A DNA stretch of 64,000 nucleotides, taken from NCBI RefSeq assembly GCF_902497625.1, contig NZ_CABVGX010000026.1:20080-84079 (forward strand), read 5' to 3'. The translations under genes and the position numbers were made by a program. The stretch's first letter is position 1; each line of letters opens with the position of its first letter. Source of the DNA: Pseudomonas fluorescens (GTDB taxonomy: Bacteria; Pseudomonadota; Gammaproteobacteria; Pseudomonadales; Pseudomonadaceae). Positions 9,060 through 16,713 of this stretch are shown here, piece after piece. The notes below the pieces were generated by a model. That model was not told the DNA's origin. It saw nothing but the letters and a program-made list of their open reading frames with translations, and made no database searches.

Positions 9060-9818
9060 ATGACTGATAAAGCGTTCGCTCAGGCCGATCCTGACTGGCT
9101 GGCCTTGATCAGTGCGGCCCGTGATTGGCTGTCGGGGCCGATCGGGCAATTTTTGCTGGACGAAGAACGGCGCATGCTCGAAGACGAGCTCGGGCGCTTC
9201 TTCGGTGGCTATCTGGTGCACTACGGGCCTTCGGCGCAGACCCCGCCGCCGGCGCCGCAGGTGCAGCGCAATGTGCGGCTCGGCGCACCGTTGCCGGGTG
9301 TCGAAATCGTTTGCGAAGAGCAGGCCTGGCCATTGAGTGAGCACGCGGCTGATGTCGTAGTATTGCAACATGGCCTGGATTTCTGTCTGTCGCCCCACGG
9401 TTTGCTACGTGAAGCGGCGAGCAGCGTGCGCCCGGGAGGGCATCTGCTGATCATCGGCATCAATCCCTGGAGCACGTGGGGGCTGCGCCATGTGTTCGCC
9501 AATGATGGTTTGCGCAAGGCTCGTTGCATCTCACCTTCACGGGTCGGCGACTGGCTGAATCTGCTGGGGTTCGCGCTGGAGAAACGTCGCTTCGGGTGCT
9601 ATCGTCCGCCGCTTGCGTCAACAGCCTGGCAAACTCGTCTGGCCGGTTGGGAGCGCAAGGCCGGTGACTGGCAGCTGTCGGGCGGCGGCTTTTATCTGTT
9701 GGTAGCGCGCAAGATCGTGGTGGGACTGCGTCCCCTCCGTCAGGAGCGCCGCGAGCCGATGGGCAAGCTGATTCCCTTGCCGATGGCCAAGGTCAATCGC
9801 CGCAATATCGAACCGTAA
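9060..9818 (+). CDS. Class I SAM-dependent methyltransferase
   Basis: 252 residues; GGAG six bases before the ATG fixes the start. The fold is that of a class I methyltransferase: an acidic segment at VVVLQHGLDF, then LREAASSVRPGGHLLIIGIN, which is motif post-II typical of methyltransferase domain 11. The glycine-rich SAM loop normally near the N-terminus is weak (VRLGAPLPGVEIV), so the domain is divergent. Always found between gloB and rnhA in pseudomonads as far as I recall. The substrate is unknown; small-molecule or quinone-type substrates are possible, but nothing in the sequence decides. Confidence 0.85.
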   Translation: MTDKAFAQADPDWLALISAARDWLSGPIGQFLLDEERRMLEDELGRFFGGYLVHYGPSAQTPPPAPQVQRNVRLGAPLPGVEIVCEEQAWPLSEHAADVVVLQHGLDFCLSPHGLLREAASSVRPGGHLLIIGINPWSTWGLRHVFANDGLRKARCISPSRVGDWLNLLGFALEKRRFGCYRPPLASTAWQTRLAGWERKAGDWQLSGGGFYLLVARKIVVGLRPLRQERREPMGKLIPLPMAKVNRRNIEP

Positions 9819-9914
9819 CACCTCTTTTATTTCCGGCCGGGTTCGCCCCGGCCTCGGGCCTCGGGCATCGTTGATCGCAGATCAGTGAGCCACGGCATTT
9901 CTGGATAGATTGGC

Positions 9915-10367
9915 ATGAGCGATAGCGTAGAACTTTTCACCGACGGCGCCTGCAAAGGCAATCCCGGCCCTGGCGGCTGGGGCGCGTTGCTGGTGTGCAA
10001 GGGTGTCGAAAAGGAGCTCTGGGGCGGCGAAGCCAACACCACCAATAATCGTATGGAGCTGATGGGCGCTATCCGTGGCCTGGAAGAACTCAAGCGTTCG
10101 TGCGACGTGTTACTGGTCACAGACTCGCAGTACGTCATGAAAGGCATCAACGAGTGGATGGACAACTGGAAAAAACGCGGCTGGAAGACTGCCGCGAAAG
10201 AGCCGGTGAAGAATGCCGATCTGTGGAAGCTTCTCGACGAGCAGGTCAACCGCCACAACGTCACCTGGAAGTGGGTCCGTGGACACATCGGCCATCATGG
10301 CAACGAACGCGCCGATCAGTTGGCGAACCGTGGCGTCGATGAAGTGCGCGGGTACAAACAAGCCTGA
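9915..10367 (+). CDS. rnhA: Ribonuclease HI
   Basis: Degrades the RNA strand of RNA-DNA hybrids, removing primers and R-loops. 150 residues, close to the 155 of E. coli. All four catalytic carboxylates are visible: D10 (LFTDGAC), E48 (RMELMG), D70 (LVTDSQYV) and D134 (NERADQLAN), plus H124 in GHIGHHGN. The basic handle region (WKKRGWKTAAKEPVKN) is present. A same-strand dnaQ follows after a REP pair, the arrangement usual in gammaproteobacteria. Confidence 0.98.
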   Translation: MSDSVELFTDGACKGNPGPGGWGALLVCKGVEKELWGGEANTTNNRMELMGAIRGLEELKRSCDVLLVTDSQYVMKGINEWMDNWKKRGWKTAAKEPVKNADLWKLLDEQVNRHNVTWKWVRGHIGHHGNERADQLANRGVDEVRGYKQA

Positions 10368-10397
10368 TTTTCCTGCTGACGCACCGCGCTGCGGCCA

Positions 10398-10469
10398 ATC
10401 GCCAGCAGGCTAGCTCCCACAGGGGTAGCGGGTGCTCGCAAAACCTGTGGGAGCCAGCCTGCTGGCGAT
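10398..10469. repeat. REP doublet (inverted pair) between rnhA and dnaQ
   Basis: Two near-perfect inverted copies of a 26-base unit (10398-10423 and 10444-10469) built around CTCCCACAGG / CCTGTGGGAG and the palindromic core CCAGCAGGCTAGC. This is the Pseudomonas REP class found at several other sites in the window. It may stabilise the rnhA mRNA end. Confidence 0.85.
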
Positions 10470-10557
10470 AGGTGCAGCACGGTGTCCCTGAAAGCCCCCT
10501 GCGAGCGTGATAACATCCGCGCTTTTGCACGATTGAACCGTTGAGAGCTGAGCACTG

Positions 10558-11316
10558 ATGGCCACCAGATCCGTTGTACTCGATACCGAAACCACTGGCA
10601 TGCCGGTGACTGACGGCCACCGGATTATCGAAATCGGTTGTGTCGAGTTGATCGGCCGACGCCTGACCGGAAGGCACTTCCACGTTTACCTGCAGCCAGA
10701 TCGCGAAAGTGATGAGGGTGCCATCGGTGTGCACGGCATCACCAACGAATTCCTGGTGGGCAAGCCGCGTTTCACGGAAGTGGCCGATGAATTTTTCGAG
10801 TTCATCAAAGGTGCGCAGCTGATCATCCATAACGCGGCGTTCGACGTTGGCTTCATCAACAACGAATTTGCCTTGATGGGTCAGCACGATCGCGCGGACA
10901 TTACGCAGCACTGCTCGATTCTCGACACCTTGATGATGGCCCGGGAGCGCCATCCCGGGCAGCGCAACAGTCTCGACACCTTGTGCAAACGCTATGGCGT
11001 CGACAACTCCGGCCGTGAGCTGCACGGCGCCTTGCTCGACTCCGAGATCCTGGCCGACGTTTACCTGACCATGACAGGCGGGCAGACCAGCCTGTCGCTG
11101 GCGGGCAATGCGTCCGATGGCAACGGTTCAGGAGAGGGGGCGGACAACTCGGCCACAGAAATCCGCCGCCTGCCAGCCGACCGTCAGCCCACCCGAATCA
11201 TCGCCGCCAATGACGATGATCTGGCGCAGCACGTGGCGCGTCTGGAAGCCATCGCGAAAGCAGCGGGGGCTCCGTCGCTGTGGCAGCAGCTCGCCGAGGC
11301 CAAAGCTCAGGCCTGA
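10558..11316 (+). CDS. dnaQ: DNA polymerase III epsilon subunit (3'-5' proofreading exonuclease)
   Basis: Proofreading subunit of the replicative polymerase core. 252 residues. Exo I (VVLDTETTG, D9 and E11), Exo II (IHNAAFDVGFIN) and the Exo III epsilon region (HGALLDSEILADVYL) are present. The C-terminal tail that contacts alpha is after residue 190, with a clamp-binding-like QTSLSLAG at about 177-184. The start at MATRSVVL follows a tight AG-rich stretch (GAGAGCTGAGC). Downstream of rnhA in the same orientation. Confidence 0.98.
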   Translation: MATRSVVLDTETTGMPVTDGHRIIEIGCVELIGRRLTGRHFHVYLQPDRESDEGAIGVHGITNEFLVGKPRFTEVADEFFEFIKGAQLIIHNAAFDVGFINNEFALMGQHDRADITQHCSILDTLMMARERHPGQRNSLDTLCKRYGVDNSGRELHGALLDSEILADVYLTMTGGQTSLSLAGNASDGNGSGEGADNSATEIRRLPADRQPTRIIAANDDDLAQHVARLEAIAKAAGAPSLWQQLAEAKAQA

Positions 11317-11321
11317 ATCCG

Positions 11322-11422
11322 TGTAGCAGCTGCCGCAGGCTGCGTCCGGCGCAGCCGGTTGTTCAATTGATTTTTCACCGGCCACCTTGTTGACCCCGAC
11401 GCAGCCTGCGGCAGCTGCTACA
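11322..11422. repeat. Inverted pair of TGTAGCAGCTGC-family repeats
   Basis: The 25-base arms 11322-11346 and 11398-11422 are inverted copies (TGTAGCAGCTGCCGCAGGCT...). They lie between dnaQ and ldcA. The same unit recurs near 16413, 26182, 28962, 51549 and in tandem at 54256. On the plus strand the pair can fold into a long hairpin, possibly ending the dnaQ message; no T-run follows, so I do not call it a terminator. Confidence 0.85.
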
Positions 11423-11555
11423 GGTGGGCGAACTTGCAGCCTCGGGGGGGGGCAGTGAACTATCTTGGGGCATTACCCCCTCGCCACATCCGCTTCAACC
11501 CTCTACCCTGAGCTCATTGGTGGATCTCGATCCGCCGCCTCAGGACACTGAGCTT

Positions 11556-13811
11556 ATGTACAAGGACTTGAAGTTCCCGGTGCTGATCGTCCATCGCGAC
11601 ATCAAGGCTGACACCGTCGCCGGTGATCGCGTACGCGGCATCGCCAGGGAGCTGGAGCAGGAAGGCTTCAGTATCCTCTCGGCGGTCGATTACACTGAGG
11701 GCCGTCTGGTGGCTTCTACGCATCACGGTCTCTCCTGCATGTTGATCGCCGCTGAAGACCCAAGCGCCAACTCCCATCTGCTGCAGAACATGGCTGACCT
11801 GATTGGTCTGGCGCGGGTGCGTGCTCCGGACTTGCCGATTTTTGCCCTTGGCGAGCAGGTTACCCTCGAAAACGCCCCCGCCGACGCCATGGATGAACTC
11901 AACCAACTACGCGGCATTCTTTATCTGTTTGAAGACACAGTGCCCTTTCTCGCGCGGCAGGTAGCACGCGCTGCACGCAAATACCTCGATGGTTTACTGC
12001 CACCGTTCTTCAAGGCGCTTGTCCAGCACACCGCTGACTCCAACTATTCCTGGCACACACCCGGACATGGCGGCGGTGTGGCGTATCACAAGAGTCCGGT
12101 GGGGCAGGCGTTTCACCAGTTCTTCGGTGAAAACACCCTGCGTTCGGATCTATCGGTCTCGGTCCCAGAGCTGGGTTCATTGCTCGACCACACCGGCCCG
12201 CTGGCCGAGGCGGAAGCGCGTGCGGCGGCTAATTTTGGCGCCGATCACACTTTTTTCGTGATCAATGGCACCTCGACTGCCAACAAGATTGTCTGGCACG
12301 CAATGGTCGCCCGCGATGACCTGGTGCTGGTGGATCGCAACTGCCATAAATCGGTATTGCACTCGATCATCATGACCGGCGCGATCCCTCTGTACCTCTG
12401 CCCTGAACGCAACGAGCTGGGAATCATCGGGCCGATTCCGCTCAGCGAGTTCAGCCGTGAATCGATCCAGGCCAAGATCGACGCCAGTCCATTGACCAAG
12501 GGCCGCGAGCCCAAGGTCAAGCTCGCCGTGGTCACCAATTCGACCTATGACGGCCTCTGCTACAACGCCGAGCTGATCAAGCAAAGTCTTGGCAACAGTG
12601 TCGAGATTTTGCATTTCGACGAGGCCTGGTACGCCTACGCGGCGTTTCACGAATTCTTTGCCGGGCGTTACGGTATGGGGACCTCGCGCAGTGAAGAAAG
12701 CCCAATGGTGTTTACTACCCATTCCACGCACAAATTGCTCGCGGCGTTCAGCCAGGCGTCGATGATTCACGTGCAGGACGGTGGCATACGGCAGCTCGAC
12801 CGCGACCGTTTCAACGAAGCGTTCATGATGCACATTTCCACATCGCCGCAGTACAGCATCATCGCCTCGCTGGACGTGGCATCGGCCATGATGGAAGGCC
12901 CGGCCGGGCACTCGCTGTTGCAGGAAATGTTCGACGAGGCCCTGAGTTTTCGGCGCGCGCTGGCTAATCTGCGTCAGCACATCGCCGGCGATGACTGGTG
13001 GTTCAGTATCTGGCAGCCACCTTCGGTTGAAGGCATCGAACGGGTATCGACGGTTGACTGGTTGCTGCAACCGGACGCGGACTGGCACGGTTTCGCCGGC
13101 GTTACCGACGACTACGTTCTGCTTGATCCGATCAGGGTTACCCTGGTGATGCCAGGTCTGACGGCAGGTGGTGCGCTCAGTGAGCGCGGTATTCCCGCAG
13201 CGATCGTCAGCAAATTTCTCTGGGAACGCGGACTGGTGGTCGAAAAGACCGGCCTGTACTCGTTTCTGGTGCTGTTTTCGATGGGCATCACCAAAGGCAA
13301 ATGGAGTACCTTGTTGACCGAATTGCTGGAGTTCAAACGCAGCTATGACGCCAATGTCAGTCTTGCCAGTTGTCTGCCCTGCGTCGTCCAGCAGGACGCC
13401 ACGCGATACCGCGGCATGGGTTTGCGTGACCTGTGTGACCAGCTGCATGCGTGCTATCGCAGCAATGCAACCGCCAAACATTTGAAGCGCATGTACACCG
13501 TGCTTCCGGAAATCGCCATGAAGCCTGCTGACGCTTATGATCACTTGGTGCGCGGCGAAGTCGAAGCGGTGTCCATCGATGCTTTGGAGGGCCGGATTTG
13601 CGCCGTCATGCTGGTACCGTATCCACCGGGAATCCCGCTCATCATGCCCGGTGAGCGTTTCACCCAATCGACACGTTCGATCAATGATTATCTGGCGTTT
13701 GCCCGAACATTCGACAGTAGCTTCCCCGGCTTTGTCGCCGATGTGCACGGCTTGCAACACGAAGACGAGGGCAATGGGCGGCTTTACACCGTCGATTGCA
13801 TCAAGGAGTGA
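11556..13811 (+). CDS. ldcA: Lysine decarboxylase LdcA (Orn/Lys/Arg decarboxylase, PLP-dependent)
   Basis: Fold-type I PLP decarboxylase, 751 residues, the same length as I recall for P. aeruginosa LdcA (PA1818), which makes cadaverine from lysine. It has an N-terminal response-regulator-like wing domain (LKFPVLIVHRDIKADT), the glycine-rich TPGHGGGVAYHKSPVGQ, cofactor-contact HFDEAWYAY, and the PLP lysine K393 in THSTHKLLAAFSQ. The C-terminal domain carries VPYPPGIPLIMPGE. The position after gloB-rnhA-dnaQ supports LdcA over SpeA/AdiA. The start MYKDLKFPV fits family N-termini; upstream ATG-like starts add low-complexity residues. Arginine decarboxylase activity cannot be excluded from sequence. 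Confidence 0.9.
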   Translation: MYKDLKFPVLIVHRDIKADTVAGDRVRGIARELEQEGFSILSAVDYTEGRLVASTHHGLSCMLIAAEDPSANSHLLQNMADLIGLARVRAPDLPIFALGEQVTLENAPADAMDELNQLRGILYLFEDTVPFLARQVARAARKYLDGLLPPFFKALVQHTADSNYSWHTPGHGGGVAYHKSPVGQAFHQFFGENTLRSDLSVSVPELGSLLDHTGPLAEAEARAAANFGADHTFFVINGTSTANKIVWHAMVARDDLVLVDRNCHKSVLHSIIMTGAIPLYLCPERNELGIIGPIPLSEFSRESIQAKIDASPLTKGREPKVKLAVVTNSTYDGLCYNAELIKQSLGNSVEILHFDEAWYAYAAFHEFFAGRYGMGTSRSEESPMVFTTHSTHKLLAAFSQASMIHVQDGGIRQLDRDRFNEAFMMHISTSPQYSIIASLDVASAMMEGPAGHSLLQEMFDEALSFRRALANLRQHIAGDDWWFSIWQPPSVEGIERVSTVDWLLQPDADWHGFAGVTDDYVLLDPIRVTLVMPGLTAGGALSERGIPAAIVSKFLWERGLVVEKTGLYSFLVLFSMGITKGKWSTLLTELLEFKRSYDANVSLASCLPCVVQQDATRYRGMGLRDLCDQLHACYRSNATAKHLKRMYTVLPEIAMKPADAYDHLVRGEVEAVSIDALEGRICAVMLVPYPPGIPLIMPGERFTQSTRSINDYLAFARTFDSSFPGFVADVHGLQHEDEGNGRLYTVDCIKE

Positions 13812-13825
13812 GGACGTTTCCCAGC

Positions 13826-14440
13826 ATGCAACCGTTGATTAATCCGAAGTACCCAGGGCTGTCCGTGCGTGTTGCCGATGACGGCTTCGCCGCCTATATC
13901 TGGGGTAGCGATTTCAGTTTCGAAGTCGCCGCTTACGGCGCGGCCGAAGTGGGTAAGCCCGTCGATCAGTGGCCGGTGACGCCGATCATTCCGTACCGCA
14001 AGTGCTACGGCATTGATCCCGAAGAGTTCGGCAGTTTTCGCGATGCCGCCGACAGCGCTATTTTCATGGCTTATCTGGAAGATGAACCGGTGGGCCATCT
14101 GGTGATCAGTACCAACTGGAACGGCTTCGCCCACATCGACGAACTCGCGGTGCACGCACCGGCGCGTCGGCACGGCGTTGCGAAGGCATTGCTGGATGTC
14201 GCGCAGTTCTGGAGTCGCAAGAAAAAGTTGCCTGGCATCATGCTCGAGACCCAGAACAACAACCTGGGTGCATGCCGGCTCTACGAACGTTGCGGTTATG
14301 TGATTGGCGGTGTCGATCATCTGCGCTATCGCGGCATTGACCCCAATACAGCGGAAATGGCGCTTTTCTGGTACCGACTGTTTGATAACCCGCTGGAAAG
14401 TACGCTCAGCTCGATAACATCGCCGCGGCTTGTTCCGTGA
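13826..14440 (+). CDS. GNAT family N-acetyltransferase
   Basis: 204 residues from the ATG at 13826, with AGGA 11 bases upstream; a TTG at 13796 overlapping the ldcA end is an alternative. The acetyl-CoA binding core is visible: DELAVHAPARRHGVAKALLD (motif A, with R/Q-x-x-G-x-A) and NNNLGACRLYERCGYVIGG (motif B). It follows ldcA by 14 bases, so it is likely co-transcribed and might acetylate cadaverine or another amine; that is inference from position only. Its 3' end overlaps the convergent LysR gene by 35 bases. Confidence 0.85.
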   Translation: MQPLINPKYPGLSVRVADDGFAAYIWGSDFSFEVAAYGAAEVGKPVDQWPVTPIIPYRKCYGIDPEEFGSFRDAADSAIFMAYLEDEPVGHLVISTNWNGFAHIDELAVHAPARRHGVAKALLDVAQFWSRKKKLPGIMLETQNNNLGACRLYERCGYVIGGVDHLRYRGIDPNTAEMALFWYRLFDNPLESTLSSITSPRLVP

Positions 14441-15299
14441 CGATTTCCAGCAGCGCCTGAGCGGCGGGTGAGGGCTCGGAATTCTTGAGCGTCAGCGCAT
14501 ACAGGCTGATCGGTACCGCGGGTATCAATGGACAGGTATCGAGACCGGCCGACCTCGCGCCGAGCGCGGTGAACGGGTCAACCATCGCCAGGCCTTCGCC
14601 AGCCTCGACCATGCTGAGCATCATCTGATGCGTCTGCACGCGGATATGGATCACCGGGGCAGGGCGCAGCATCTGCAGTTTATTGTCGAATGCCGGATTT
14701 AGCGGATCCTGGCCCTCGAGGCCGACCATCGCTTGGCCGGCGAGGTCCTGCAGGGCAATGTATTTTTGTTTGGGTTGCAGCCAGCCATGCGGCGCCAGCA
14801 ACTGCAGTTTGCCTTGGATGATCGGCTGACAATCGATATCCACATGCTGTGGATCGTGCAGGCTGAGGCCCACGTCGCTTTCGCGCAGCAGCAGACTGCG
14901 CACGATAGCGCAGGTCGCTTCACTCAGCAGCGTGCAAGGTGCATCGGGAAAACGTCGGCGCAACGCCGCAATGCTTTGCGGCAACAACTGTTGCGCAAGC
15001 GGTGGCGAGCAAAGGATTCGAAGGGGCGGCGCGTGATAATGCTTGAGGCTGACGGCCATTCGCTGTATTGGCTCAAGCTTGGCGTACAAATGGGCAATTT
15101 CGCCCTGTAGCTCGCGTGCCTCGCGCGTGGGCTGCAACCGGCCGCGCACGCTGGAAAACAGCATGAAACCCAACTCACTCTCGGCGTCGTGCAGCAGATG
15201 CTCGACGTCGGCCACTGGCAACTGCAGCCATTCGGCGGCGGTGCCCAGGTGACCGGTCTGCAGCAGCGCCTGGATCACTTCGATGTGGCGTAAACGCAT
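14406..15299 (-). CDS. LysR family transcriptional regulator
   Basis: 297 residues. The N-terminal winged HTH (MRLRHIEVIQALLQTGHLGTAA...) and a LysR-type effector domain from about residue 90 (LRILCSPPLAQQLLPQSI) are present. The effector part includes typical periplasmic-binding-like segments ending in MMLSMVEAGEGLAMVDPF. The HTH is less canonical than usual (AAEWLQLPVADVEHLLHDAE). Its target is unknown; the convergent neighbour is the GNAT gene, and upstream lies a small protein gene in the same orientation. Confidence 0.88.
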   Translation of the reverse strand: MRLRHIEVIQALLQTGHLGTAAEWLQLPVADVEHLLHDAESELGFMLFSSVRGRLQPTREARELQGEIAHLYAKLEPIQRMAVSLKHYHAPPLRILCSPPLAQQLLPQSIAALRRRFPDAPCTLLSEATCAIVRSLLLRESDVGLSLHDPQHVDIDCQPIIQGKLQLLAPHGWLQPKQKYIALQDLAGQAMVGLEGQDPLNPAFDNKLQMLRPAPVIHIRVQTHQMMLSMVEAGEGLAMVDPFTALGARSAGLDTCPLIPAVPISLYALTLKNSEPSPAAQALLEIVTEQAAAMLSS

Positions 15300-15387
15300 G
15301 CGTGAAGTCCATGTCCGGCAGGTGAGGGAGTCAGTGGCTGAATCCTAACTCAAGTCCGCCCATATGACTTCTGCTCATAACGCGAGG

Positions 15388-15648
15388 TTATGAGGCGACA
15401 TTGGTTTCCGCTCGGGTGCCGACGTAGGTGTCAGGCTCGCGGGTGATCTGGATGTTTGACTGCACCAGCAAAAACACATTGTCGTCGAGCTTGTTGACAC
15501 GATCGCCAATGGCCAGTTTGTAGGTGGTCACAGGCGTCGAGCCAGTGAAGCCGTCCGCCGACGGAGTGGATTCCTGGAACTCATGCACGGAATAAACGCG
15601 GCCTTCCGCGTCTCTTGCATGGAACTGACCGACGAGTACTGCTGCCAT
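15388..15648 (-). CDS. Conserved hypothetical small protein
   Basis: 86 residues from MAAVLVGQFHARDAEGRVY, with AGAGG nine bases before the ATG. No TM segment or signal peptide. The sequence looks like a small beta-rich domain (YSVHEFQEST..., TYKLAIGDRVNKLDDNVFLLV). I do not recognise a named family; similar small proteins of pseudomonads are annotated as hypothetical. Divergent from the FMN reductase gene with a shared 176-base control region. Confidence 0.75.
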   Translation of the reverse strand: MAAVLVGQFHARDAEGRVYSVHEFQESTPSADGFTGSTPVTTYKLAIGDRVNKLDDNVFLLVQSNIQITREPDTYVGTRAETNVAS

Positions 15649-15709
15649 CTGTTTAGAACCTCTGGAGATAATCACTCAATTTGCGGATCTGTAGACCGTG
15701 CATGGGCGA

Positions 15710-15725
15710 GGTAAGTTTTCTTACC
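15710..15725. promoter_or_regulatory. Perfect palindrome, candidate operator
   Basis: GGTAAG-TTTT-CTTACC is a perfect 6+6 dyad in the divergent region between the 86-residue protein gene and the FMN reductase gene. It is followed by an A-run on the plus strand, so it does not look like a terminator for either gene. No regulator is assigned. Confidence 0.4.
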
Positions 15726-15824
15726 GGAAAAAAATAGTCAGAGGACGCATTTTTCACTCGCCCCCCGCTTGGATCGTCATCTATAACTACAGGCTCTTTC
15801 CATCGGACAGTCGAGAACATTTAC

Positions 15825-16385
15825 ATGAGCAACGTTTACACGATCGCCGTTGTCGTTGGCAGCTTGAGAAAGGAATCGATCAATCGCAAGGTTGCTTTGG
15901 CCCTTGCTGACCTGGCACCTGCCCACCTCAAACTCCACATCGTCGAAATCGCGGACCTGCCTCTTTATAACGAAGACATCGATGGCGCTTCACCGCCGGC
16001 AGCCTACAGCACTTTCCGACAACAAGTGGGTTCATCCGACGCGTTGCTCTTCGTCACCCCGGAATATAACCGTTCGGTGCCCGCACCGTTGAAGAACGCG
16101 ATTGACGTTGGGTCGCGCCCCTACGGCCAGAGCTGCTTCAGTGGCAAGCCTGGGGCGGTGATCAGCGTTTCGCCAGGCGCTGTGGGTGGATTCGGCGCGA
16201 ACCATCATTTGCGCCAATCCATGGTGTTTCTCGACGTGCCGATGATGCAACAGCCGGAAGCTTATCTGGGTGGGGCGGGTACGGCGTTTGATGAAGCCGG
16301 GCAACTGTCCGAAACGGTCAGGCCGTTCCTGCAAAAATTCATCGACAGCTATGCCAAGTGGGTCGAGCAACACAAAAAGGTCTAA
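15825..16385 (+). CDS. NADPH-dependent FMN reductase (ChrR/azoreductase-type)
   Basis: 186 residues, flavodoxin-like fold. The FMN phosphate loop GSLRKESINRKVALAL is at residues 12-27, and the flavin-contact motif TPEYNRSVPAPLKNAIDVGS is near 78-97. These are hallmarks of the family that reduces FMN, quinones and chromate with NAD(P)H. Length fits ChrR/YieF rather than ArsH, which is some 50 residues longer, despite the arsB gene downstream. Probably cytoplasmic and involved in redox defence. Confidence 0.9.
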   Translation: MSNVYTIAVVVGSLRKESINRKVALALADLAPAHLKLHIVEIADLPLYNEDIDGASPPAAYSTFRQQVGSSDALLFVTPEYNRSVPAPLKNAIDVGSRPYGQSCFSGKPGAVISVSPGAVGGFGANHHLRQSMVFLDVPMMQQPEAYLGGAGTAFDEAGQLSETVRPFLQKFIDSYAKWVEQHKKV

Positions 16386-16412
16386 TACCCCACCAGTCAC
16401 GCTATCTAGCCA

Positions 16413-16582
16413 TGTAGCAGCTGCCGAGCCTGCGAGGCTGCGTTCGGCTACTGCGCTGGCTTGATGAAGCCGTTCAAAAGACTGTTCCGTCTGATTGCGG
16501 TGGCACCGGACGCAGCCTCGCAGGCTCGGCAGCTGCTACAGGGGGGGTGTGCGCAGCCTTGCAGGCGCGGCAGCTGCTACTG
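16413..16582. repeat. TGTAGCAGCTGC-family repeats (three units)
   Basis: A forward unit at 16413-16445 (TGTAGCAGCTGCCGAGCC...), its inverted copy ending at 16540, and a third, degraded inverted unit at 16551-16582. They fill the 328-base gap between the FMN reductase gene and arsB; the remaining 130 bases before arsB hold the putative operator at 16615. Confidence 0.85.
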
Positions 16583-16614
16583 CGTCCCGGGTGTCCACAA
16601 CATAGTGCTTTACT

Positions 16615-16638
16615 GAATATACGAAATTCCATATGTTC
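16615..16638. promoter_or_regulatory. Imperfect palindrome upstream of arsB, possible ArsR-type operator
   Basis: The 24-base AT-rich segment GAATATACGAA...CATATGTTC matches its own reverse complement at 18 of 24 positions. ArsR/SmtB repressors bind AT-rich dyads of this general form in front of ars genes. It lies 76 bases before the arsB start. No arsR gene is in the window, so control would have to come from elsewhere. Confidence 0.4.
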
Positions 16639-16713
16639 TCACCTTGTTTTGCCTGAACGGCCGTCCGGATCGTTCACGGGCGTCGATTTCTCATTCCTCC
16701 AAGGCTGCATTGC

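Noticed and set aside
9833..9856. GGCCGGG...CCCCGGCC hairpin between the methyltransferase and rnhA genes
   Set aside because: It lacks a T-run on the plus strand; it may be a weak attenuating structure but cannot be supported as a terminator.
12177..13760. Long open frame on the minus strand opposite ldcA
   Set aside because: It mirrors the codon pattern of ldcA, gives a low-complexity His/Arg/Gln-rich translation with no family motif, and is a normal by-product of high G+C coding DNA.
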